Assembly (NCBI GenBank): GCA_028292835.1
Contig: JAQGLP010000267.1
Span: 1 to 7,137 of the forward strand
Reading direction: 5' to 3'
Length of the DNA: 7,137 bases
Source: Variovorax sp.
GTDB taxonomy: Bacteria > Pseudomonadota > Gammaproteobacteria > Burkholderiales > Burkholderiaceae_C
The notes beneath the pieces are model-generated. The model was not told the origin of the DNA. It ran no database searches and saw only the letters and a list, made by a program, of their open reading frames with translations. Shown piece by piece: positions 1 through 5,198 of the stretch. Both the position numbers and the translations under genes were made by a program. Numbering within the stretch: position 1 is the stretch's first letter; every line of letters begins with the position of its first letter.

Positions 1-1424
1 CCTCGCCGGCCCTGGTGGCCTTTGCCCGACCGGCCGCGCCATCGCCGGCGCAGGGGCCGGCGCACGACGACGCAACCACCGCGCCGGCGCCCGAAGCCGC
101 CAGCCCCGACGCCGGCGTCCCGTCCGACTGGAGCGGCGACCTGCTGCGCGCCAACGAGGTGTTCGTCACCGGCGTGGGCTCCTCCACCACCTACCCCGAC
201 TACAAGCCGGCGCCCTTCATCGTCGGCTCGCAGGCCGACGGCGTCGACATGGTGACGGTCGTGACCGAAGGCATCTTCAGCTACTGCAGCTTCAAGGTGA
301 AGATCGACACCGACCGCTTCCTCGGCGCCGAGCAGGCCAACGTGCGCTTCAAGGGCGAGGTCATCGGCCACGTCACGACGGCCGAGTACGGCTCGCAGAT
401 GCTGTCGCTCGGCGGTGTCCATCATCTGACGGGCGGCAGCAAGAAGGAAGGCCGCATGACCGCCGAGGTGATGCAGCTGCTGGGCAACAAGCAGGCGGTG
501 GAGTGCACCATCGACGGCGGCGCCAGCCTGGTCGTGCAGGCCGGACGGGCGCCGATCGTCAACGGCGTGGAGGAGCGGCGCATGCGCGTGGGCTGCGGCT
601 CGGCCGCCATCGGCATCTTCGCGCGCCAGTTCGAGGGCGTGGCCGACGAGGTGGTGGTGGTCGACGACCACATCACCGGCGTGCTGACCGAACACCAGGC
701 CGGCCGCTGCCTCGACATGGCGCCCTCGGGCATCCAGATGCGCGGGCGCAAGTCGACGCCGGGGCGCTATTTCCAGGTCGCCAATCCGGGCGACGGCTGG
801 GGCGGCACCGACATCGCCGACCCGCTTGCCATCATCGAAGGCTGGGAGGCCGGCGTGGCGCGGCCCGGCCTGCGCCTGCTCATGACCTCCACCACCGGCG
901 AACACGCGCAGTGGTATGTGCTCGACGACCAGTTGCGGCCCGTGGAGCAGCCGATGCCGACCGAGGTGCGCCGCATCGTCGAGCGCATCGGCGAGAACTG
1001 CGAGCCGTCGCTCTGCTCGGTGCTGTTCCTGGGCGGCGCGGGCGGCAGCCTGCGCGCCGGCGTGACGGAAAACCCCGTGCTGCTGACGCGCGCCATCAAG
1101 CAGGCCCTCGTCAACGTCACCTGCGGCGGCGCGCCCGCCTACCTGTGGCCCGGCGGCGGCATCACCGTGATGGTCGATGTGATGCGCATGCCCGACAACA
1201 GCTTCGGCACCGTGCCGACCCCGGCCATCGTGGCGCCGATCGAGTTCAGCATGCGGCTGGCCGACTACGCCGCGCTGGGCGGCCACACGGACTATGTGAT
1301 GCCGCTCGAGAAAGCGCTCGCGCGCGGCGCCTGGCAGGACGACGGCGCGCCGCTCGCGCGGCGCTGGCTGGCCGCCGACCCGGCCAACCCCTGGCCGCTC
1401 GGCCAGCCACCGATGCTGGGCTGA
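1..1424 (+). CDS. 6-hydroxynicotinate reductase-like protein, 5'-truncated by window edge
   Basis: The frame is open back to the first bases of the window (in-frame codons precede the GTG at 15), so I read this as a partial gene rather than one starting at 15. Counting residues from that GTG, residues 1-40 are an Ala/Pro-rich linker, followed by a compact globular region to about 440 and a Pro/Ala-rich tail. I recognise it as the family annotated 6-hydroxynicotinate reductase, after the ferredoxin-dependent Hnr of Eubacterium barkeri, which reduces 6-hydroxynicotinate to 1,4,5,6-tetrahydro-6-oxonicotinate. Family members usually carry an N-terminal Cys-rich Fe-S region; here it would lie upstream of the window. 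Visible Cys are at 91, 164, 194, 232, 329, 334 and 370, and Gly-rich stretches include VGCGSAAIG (192-200) and FLGGAGGS (338-345). UPF0280 follows after 9 bp, implying co-transcription. The family call is fairly firm; the actual reaction in an aerobic proteobacterium is uncertain, because the label is transferred by homology. Confidence 0.75.
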   Translation, partial: SPALVAFARPAAPSPAQGPAHDDATTAPAPEAASPDAGVPSDWSGDLLRANEVFVTGVGSSTTYPDYKPAPFIVGSQADGVDMVTVVTEGIFSYCSFKVKIDTDRFLGAEQANVRFKGEVIGHVTTAEYGSQMLSLGGVHHLTGGSKKEGRMTAEVMQLLGNKQAVECTIDGGASLVVQAGRAPIVNGVEERRMRVGCGSAAIGIFARQFEGVADEVVVVDDHITGVLTEHQAGRCLDMAPSGIQMRGRKSTPGRYFQVANPGDGWGGTDIADPLAIIEGWEAGVARPGLRLLMTSTTGEHAQWYVLDDQLRPVEQPMPTEVRRIVERIGENCEPSLCSVLFLGGAGGSLRAGVTENPVLLTRAIKQALVNVTCGGAPAYLWPGGGITVMVDVMRMPDNSFGTVPTPAIVAPIEFSMRLADYAALGGHTDYVMPLEKALARGAWQDDGAPLARRWLAADPANPWPLGQPPMLG

Positions 1425-1433
1425 AGCCGACCG

Positions 1434-2345
1434 ATGACCGCACAACGCAGTGCCCTCGACGGCGGCCGCTGGCACCTGAGCCACGGCCCGATCGACATCG
1501 TGGCGCAGGCCGAGGGCGACGCCGCGGCCGTCGCCGCAGCCCATGACGCGGCCTGGCAGCGGTTTCGCGGCGTGCTGGACGAGCTGGTGGCCGAGCTGCC
1601 GGCGCTGCGCCGTCCGGTCGGGGACGCTCCGCCCGCGCTGCACGGACCGGTGGCGCAGCGCATGTGGCGCGCCTGCGCGCCGTTCCGGCCGGCCTACATC
1701 ACGCCGATGGCGGCCGTCGCCGGCGCGGTGGCGCAGGAGCTGATCGGCTTCTACCAGCGCCCCGGCATCGAGCGCGCCTGGATCAACAACGGCGGCGACA
1801 TCGCGCTGCACCTCGCGGAGGGCCGGTCGGCGCGCGTCGGCCTGTTCGCCGACCTGGGGCGCTTCGACCCGGGCGCGCGCGGCCCGCTCGCCCTCGACGG
1901 GAAGTTCGAGATCACGCACGCCATGCCGGTGCGCGGCGTGGCCACCAGCGGCTGGCGCGGGCGCAGCTTTTCGCTCGGCATCGCCGACAGCGTGACGGTG
2001 CTGGCCGCCACCGCGGCCGAGGCCGACGCCGCCGCCACCATGATCGCCAACGCCGTCGACACCGACGACGACGCCATCGAGCGGCGGCCCGCCAGCCAGT
2101 GCAAGGACGACAGCGACCTGGGCGATCTGCCGGTCACGGTCGATGTCCCTTCCCTGGCGCCGGCCAGGGTCGGCCAGGCGCTCGACGCCGGCATGGCGCG
2201 CGCCCGGGCGCTGCGGCGCGCTGGCCTGGTGTGGGCCGTCGCGCTGTCCTGCCAGGGGCAGTGGCGCCTGCTCGAACCTGTGTGCCCGCCCGCCCGCGCG
2301 GCCGCCTTGCCGGCGGACGGCGAGTCTGGTTTGATGCCTGTCTGA
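1434..2345 (+). CDS. UPF0280 family protein (COG2122, ApbE-like fold)
   Basis: A complete 303-residue protein, at the typical length of the family, starting at ATG 1434 only 9 bp after the previous stop, so probably translationally coupled. No strong Shine-Dalgarno sequence is visible. Family hallmarks are ITPMAAVAGAVA (89-100), INNGGDIAL (117-125), and a block from 168 to 209 that begins GVATSGWRG and includes LGIADSVTVLA and ATMIANAVD. These resemble the ApbE flavin-transferase core, but UPF0280 proteins are a separate branch with no settled function in bacteria. A methanogen member (Methanosarcina MA1715) has been linked to sulfide assimilation and homocysteine formation, which does not prove that role here. 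There is no signal peptide, so it is probably cytoplasmic. The last codons (MPV, stop) lie in the 11-bp tandem repeat. Its position suggests it works with the 6-hydroxynicotinate-reductase-like protein, perhaps as a flavin or redox accessory; that is inference. Confidence 0.88.
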   Translation: MTAQRSALDGGRWHLSHGPIDIVAQAEGDAAAVAAAHDAAWQRFRGVLDELVAELPALRRPVGDAPPALHGPVAQRMWRACAPFRPAYITPMAAVAGAVAQELIGFYQRPGIERAWINNGGDIALHLAEGRSARVGLFADLGRFDPGARGPLALDGKFEITHAMPVRGVATSGWRGRSFSLGIADSVTVLAATAAEADAAATMIANAVDTDDDAIERRPASQCKDDSDLGDLPVTVDVPSLAPARVGQALDAGMARARALRRAGLVWAVALSCQGQWRLLEPVCPPARAAALPADGESGLMPV

Positions 2346-2364
2346 TGCCTGTCTGATGCCTGTC
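2332..2364 (+). repeat. 11-bp tandem repeat, 3 perfect copies
   Basis: The unit TGATGCCTGTC occurs at 2332-2342, 2343-2353 and 2354-2364, followed by TAAATC. Each unit begins with TGA. Because 11 is not a multiple of 3, the three copies place a TGA in all three forward frames. The second TGA (2343-2345) is the UPF0280 stop. The array lies just ahead of the DUF1185 ribosome binding site (AAGG at 2376-2379). It looks like a replication-slippage array. Confidence 0.95.
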
Positions 2365-2388
2365 TAAATCCAAGCAAGGTTTCCCTTC

Positions 2389-3030
2389 ATGATCGATATC
2401 CGCCGCGTCTTCACCCATGTGGAGCACATCCACCACGAATTCGGTCCCCCGGCCGCGCAGCCGCTGGTGCGCGGCGCCATCGCCGCGGTGCTGACCAATC
2501 CGTTCGCCGGGCGCTGGGAGGCGGACATCCTGCCCATGATGAGCCTGCTCGACCCGGTCGGGGTCGACATGGCGCACCGCCTGCGCGCCGCCATGGACGT
2601 GCCCGTCCAGCGCATCGCCACCTACGGCAAGGGCGCCATCGTCGGCGCCGCCGGCGAACTGGAGCACGGCGCGCTCTGGCATGTGCCGGGCGGGTACGCG
2701 ATGCGCGAGCTGCTGGGCTGGAAGGGCGACCGCAACGCCTACCGTGCCGGTGCCGCGGAGGTCAAGACCGGCCAGCCGGGCAACGCGCTGTCGATCGTGC
2801 CCTCCACCAAGAAGGTCGGCCCGCCTGGCGCGACGCTCGACGTGCCGCTGACCAACATCAACGCCAGCTACGTGCGCGGCCAGTTCGACGCGATCGAGGT
2901 GCGTGTGCCCGGCGCGCCAGCGGCCGACGAGATCGTCTTCATCCTCGCCATGAGCACGGGCTACCGCGTGCACGAGCGCGTGGGCGGCCTGCGCGCCGAA
3001 AACATTTCCAAGTGGGATGGGTTGCGATGA
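2389..3030 (+). CDS. DUF1185 / 'amino acid synthesis' family protein, paralog 1
   Basis: A 213-residue protein starting at ATG 2389, with AAGG (2376-2379) at suitable spacing. It belongs to PF06684 (DUF1185), whose first crystal structures (including Bordetella BB2672) showed a variant of the chorismate-mutase-like fold. The proposed role in amino-acid metabolism comes from structure and context, not from an assayed reaction. Conserved blocks are NPFAGRW (37-43), YGKGAIVGAAGELEH (79-93), VPSTKK (137-142), LDVPL (150-154), YVRGQFDAIEVRV (161-173), RVGGL (197-201) and the terminal DGLR. Compared with paralog 2 it has about 20 extra residues between the ELEH and VPS blocks (roughly 107-126). No signal peptide or membrane segment is seen, so it is cytoplasmic. 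It lies 43 bp after UPF0280 in the same apparent operon. The family call is firm; the substrate is unknown. Confidence 0.88.
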   Translation: MIDIRRVFTHVEHIHHEFGPPAAQPLVRGAIAAVLTNPFAGRWEADILPMMSLLDPVGVDMAHRLRAAMDVPVQRIATYGKGAIVGAAGELEHGALWHVPGGYAMRELLGWKGDRNAYRAGAAEVKTGQPGNALSIVPSTKKVGPPGATLDVPLTNINASYVRGQFDAIEVRVPGAPAADEIVFILAMSTGYRVHERVGGLRAENISKWDGLR

Positions 3031-3120
3031 ACACCCCCAGGCTTGCCCGCTTCGTGCGGCCGCCCACCCCTTGCAGGGGGCAACACCGGCGGCCCGGCGG
3101 AGCCGGTTCCGCAGTATTCC
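3031..3120 (+). repeat. Palindromic intergenic repeat, copy 1
   Basis: A ~90-bp element starting at the base after the paralog 1 stop codon. It aligns without gaps to 3789-3878 with about ten mismatches by hand count. It has a nested hairpin: outer arms GGCCGCC (3058-3064) and GGCGGCC (3088-3094), inner stem CCCCT (3067-3071) and AGGGG (3075-3079) around a TGC loop. No T-run follows, so it is not a classical intrinsic terminator. It resembles dispersed palindromic intergenic repeats of Comamonadaceae genomes, from memory. It may act in mRNA stability or partial attenuation. Confidence 0.88.
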
Positions 3121-3152
3121 TGGAATTGAGTTCGCACACTGCGCTGTCCACG

Positions 3153-3167
3153 AGGCCGTGCGGGCCT
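3153..3167 (+). other. Small inverted repeat upstream of DUF1185 paralog 2
   Basis: AGGCC (3153-3157) and GGCCT (3163-3167) form a 5-bp stem with a 5-nt loop, about 18 nt before the Shine-Dalgarno sequence of the next gene. It is short enough to be chance in GC-rich DNA. In the rest of 3121-3183 I see no convincing promoter. Confidence 0.3.
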
Positions 3168-3184
3168 GAGCGCCACAGACACCA

Positions 3185-3190
3185 GAAGGA
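3185..3190 (+). promoter_or_regulatory. Ribosome binding site of DUF1185 paralog 2
   Basis: GAAGGA ends 9 nt before ATG 3200 and fixes that start. This excludes an alternative reading frame that opens across the upstream repeat. Confidence 0.75.
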
Positions 3191-3199
3191 AGCCAAGAC

Positions 3200-3784
3200 A
3201 TGACCGCCAATATCCGCAAACTGATCGTGCAGGTCGACGAGATCCGCAAGGAGATGGGCCGCACCATCGAGCCGCCGACGCGCCGCGCCGTCGCCATGGC
3301 GGTGATCGAGAACCCCTACGCCGGACGTTACAGCGAGAACCTCGACGAGCTGGTCGCCATTGGAGAGGAGCTCGGCGCATTGCTCGGGCAGAAGGCCGTG
3401 CAGGCGCTCGGCATCGCGCCCGGCGCGGCGCAAAGCTACGGCAAGGCGGCCATCGTCGGCGAGAGCGGCGAGCTCGAGCACGCGGCCGCCATCCTCCACC
3501 CGAAGCTCGGCGCGCCGCTGCGCGCGGCCGTGGAGAAGGGGGCCGCGCTGGTGCCCTCGGCCAAGAAGCGCGGCGGCCTGGGGACCGCCATCGACGTGCC
3601 GCTCGGCCACAAGGACGCCGCCTTCGTGCGCAGCCACTTCGACGCGATCGAGGCGCGCGTGTCCGACGCGCCGCGCGCGGGCGAGATCGTGGTGGCGGTC
3701 GCCGTGACCGACAGCGGGCGGCCGCTGGCGCGCGTGGGCGGGCTGCAGGCCCATGAAATCAAGGGAGAAGACGGCTTGAGGTGA
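3200..3784 (+). CDS. DUF1185 / 'amino acid synthesis' family protein, paralog 2
   Basis: A 194-residue second member of PF06684, with a good Shine-Dalgarno sequence (GAAGGA, 3185-3190). Blocks shared with paralog 1 are NPYAGRY (38-44), YGKAAIVGESGELEH (80-94), VPSAKK (118-123), IDVPL (131-135), FVRSHFDAIEARV (142-154), RVGGL (178-182) and the terminal DGLR. Outside these blocks the two proteins are quite different, so the duplication is old. It lacks the ~20-residue insertion of paralog 1 and is nearer the compact form of the family. Tandem divergent paralogs with conserved core motifs suggest either two subunits of a hetero-oligomer or two enzymes with related substrates; the sequence cannot decide. 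It is cytoplasmic, with no signal peptide. The 169-bp gap before it is filled mostly by repeat copy 1, and repeat copy 2 follows its stop. Confidence 0.88.
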   Translation: MTANIRKLIVQVDEIRKEMGRTIEPPTRRAVAMAVIENPYAGRYSENLDELVAIGEELGALLGQKAVQALGIAPGAAQSYGKAAIVGESGELEHAAAILHPKLGAPLRAAVEKGAALVPSAKKRGGLGTAIDVPLGHKDAAFVRSHFDAIEARVSDAPRAGEIVVAVAVTDSGRPLARVGGLQAHEIKGEDGLR

Positions 3785-3788
3785 AAAC

Positions 3789-3878
3789 ATACTCCCAGGC
3801 TTGCCCACTTCGTGTGGCCGCCCACCCCTTGCAGGGGGCAACATTGGCGGCCCGGCAGAGCCGGTTGCGCGGTATTTC
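3789..3878 (+). repeat. Palindromic intergenic repeat, copy 2
   Basis: The same element as 3031-3120, in the same orientation and again within a few bases of a DUF1185 stop codon (3782-3784). The hairpin is fully kept: outer arms GGCCGCC (3816-3822) and GGCGGCC (3846-3852), inner CCCCT (3825-3829) and AGGGG (3833-3837) with the TGC loop. The differences from copy 1 lie outside these arms. The remaining leader to the next gene (3879-3922) is more A/T-rich, with a pyrimidine-rich tract around 3903-3914. I could not identify a convincing sigma-70 or sigma-54 promoter there. Confidence 0.88.
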
Positions 3879-3922
3879 CCGCCAAGCCTCGCCTAAGCTG
3901 TACCTTTCTTTTTCATGTTTCC

Positions 3923-3928
3923 AAGGAG
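3923..3928 (+). promoter_or_regulatory. Ribosome binding site deciding the substrate-binding-protein start
   Basis: AAGGAG lies 7 nt before ATG 3936. An in-frame ATG at 3915 is upstream of this site and would put seven extra residues before the signal peptide, so 3936 is the better start. Confidence 0.85.
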
Positions 3929-3935
3929 TTTCTTG

Positions 3936-5141
3936 ATGCACGCACTGCGCCCTGTTCTTTCCGTGGCCACGCTGGTCACGCTTGCCGCCGTCCTTGCCCC
4001 CGCGCATGCGCAAGGCGTGATCAAGATCGGCGAGATCAACAGCTACAAGGCCCAGCCCGCCTTCCTGGAGCCCTACAAGAAGGGGATGGAGCTGGCGGTG
4101 GACGAGGTCAACGCCGCCGGCGGCGTCAACGGCAAGAAGCTGGAGCTGGTCTCGCGCGACGACAACGCCAATCCGGGCGACGCGGTGCGCGTGGCCGAGG
4201 AGCTGGTCTCGCGCGAGAAGGTCGACGTGCTGGCCGGCGCCTTCCTGTCCAACACCGGCCTCGCGCTGACCGACTTCGCCAAGCAGCACAAGTTCTTCTA
4301 CCTGGCCGGCGAGCCGCTGACCGACAAGATCGTCTGGGCCAACGGCAACCGCTACACCTTCCGCCTGCGGCCCTCGACCTACATGCAGGTGGCGATGCTG
4401 GTGCCCGAGGCCGCCAAGCTCAAGAAGAAGCGCTGGGCGCTGGTGTACCCCAACTACGAGTACGGCCAGTCCTCGGTCGCGACCTTCAAGGAGCTGCTCA
4501 AGGCCGCGCAACCCGACGTCGAGTTCGTCGCCGAGCAGGCACCGCCGCTGGGCAAGGTCGATGCCGGCAGCGTGGTGCAGGCGCTGGCCGACGCCAAGCC
4601 GGATGCGATCTTCAATGTCCTGTTCGCCGCCGACCTGTCGAAGTTCGTGCGCGAGGGCAACACGCGCGGCCTGTTCAAGGGCCGCGAGGTGGTCAGCGTG
4701 CTGACGGGCGAGCCCGAGTACCTCGACCCGCTCAAGGACGAGGCGCCCAACGGCTGGATCGTGACAGGCTACCCGTGGTACGGCATCAAGACGCCCGAGC
4801 ACAAGGCCTTCCTCGACGCCTACCAGGCCAAGTTCAAGGACTACCCGCGCCTGGGCTCCGTGGTGGGCTACGGCGTCATCAAGTCGCTCGCCGCCGGCAT
4901 CAAGAAGGCGGGCAGTACCGACACGGAAAAGCTGGTGGCGGCGTTCAAGGGCCTGCAGGTGGACAGCCCGCTCGGCCCCATCTCCTACCGCGCGCAGGAC
5001 AACCAGTCGACCATGGGCGCCTATGTCGGGCGCACCAAGAACGAAGGCGGCAAGGGCGTGATGGTGGACTACCGCTACCTCGACGGCGCCAAGTTCCAGC
5101 CCACCGACGCGGAGCTGAAGAAGCTGCGCCCCGCCGAGTGA
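3936..5141 (+). CDS. ABC transporter periplasmic substrate-binding protein (LivK-like, Peripla_BP_6)
   Basis: A 401-residue protein, normal for the branched-chain amino acid/HAAT binding-protein family, that delivers a ligand from the periplasm to the downstream permease. Residues 1-25 are a Sec signal peptide: Arg at 5, a hydrophobic core, and a signal peptidase I site AHA before Q26. The mature N-terminus reads IKIGEINSYKAQ, the first beta strand of the fold, followed by the family motif AVDEVNAAGGVNGK (54-67), a DDN turn (75-77) and GAFLSNTGLALTDFA (101-115), which lies where ligand-contacting Ser/Thr residues sit in this family. No lipobox Cys is present, so it should be soluble. It starts after the second palindromic repeat and may have its own promoter, which I could not locate. 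A 57-bp spacer with a hairpin separates it from the permease. The ligand is unknown; the family covers amino acids, amides, urea and aromatic acids, and the upstream genes hint at a carboxylated heterocycle or amino-acid-like compound. Confidence 0.92.
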   Translation: MHALRPVLSVATLVTLAAVLAPAHAQGVIKIGEINSYKAQPAFLEPYKKGMELAVDEVNAAGGVNGKKLELVSRDDNANPGDAVRVAEELVSREKVDVLAGAFLSNTGLALTDFAKQHKFFYLAGEPLTDKIVWANGNRYTFRLRPSTYMQVAMLVPEAAKLKKKRWALVYPNYEYGQSSVATFKELLKAAQPDVEFVAEQAPPLGKVDAGSVVQALADAKPDAIFNVLFAADLSKFVREGNTRGLFKGREVVSVLTGEPEYLDPLKDEAPNGWIVTGYPWYGIKTPEHKAFLDAYQAKFKDYPRLGSVVGYGVIKSLAAGIKKAGSTDTEKLVAAFKGLQVDSPLGPISYRAQDNQSTMGAYVGRTKNEGGKGVMVDYRYLDGAKFQPTDAELKKLRPAE

Positions 5142-5158
5142 CGGACCGAGCGAAATAG

Positions 5159-5182
5159 CGCCCCCAATAAAGCCCGGGGGCG
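5159..5182 (+). other. GC-rich hairpin between binding protein and permease genes
   Basis: CGCCCCC (5159-5165) and GGGGGCG (5176-5182) form a perfect 7-bp stem around a 10-nt loop. No U-run follows; the next bases lead into the permease Shine-Dalgarno sequence (AAAGGA, 5187-5192). Such hairpins commonly protect the upstream binding-protein mRNA or partly reduce read-through, giving more binding protein than permease. That role is inferred. Confidence 0.6.
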
Positions 5183-5198
5183 AGCCAAAGGACATTCC

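Noticed and set aside
15..17. GTG at 15 as the true start of the first gene
   Set aside because: The frame is open upstream to the edge, no Shine-Dalgarno sequence is visible, and the Ala/Pro-rich beginning looks like an interdomain linker.
503..1546. A 347-codon forward open frame overlapping the reductase-like and UPF0280 genes
   Set aside because: It is Arg/Ala-rich with no domain, lies in a different frame from two well-supported family members, and spans their junction.
3067..3079. CCCCT-TGC-AGGGG hairpin as an intrinsic terminator
   Set aside because: No U-run follows in either copy, and the genes downstream appear to belong to the same unit.
3012..3203. A short forward frame reading through repeat copy 1, with a similar peptide encoded by copy 2
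   Set aside because: The peptide similarity follows from the DNA repeat itself. There is no ribosome binding site of its own, and it begins inside the DUF1185 gene.
3915..3935. Upstream ATG at 3915 as the start of the substrate-binding protein
   Set aside because: The AAGGAG site lies downstream of it and is correctly spaced for ATG 3936, which also gives a cleaner signal peptide.
3812..5158. A 448-codon forward open frame overlapping the substrate-binding protein
   Set aside because: It is an Arg/Gly/Ala-rich out-of-frame shadow; the in-frame alternative has a signal peptide, ribosome binding site and family motifs.
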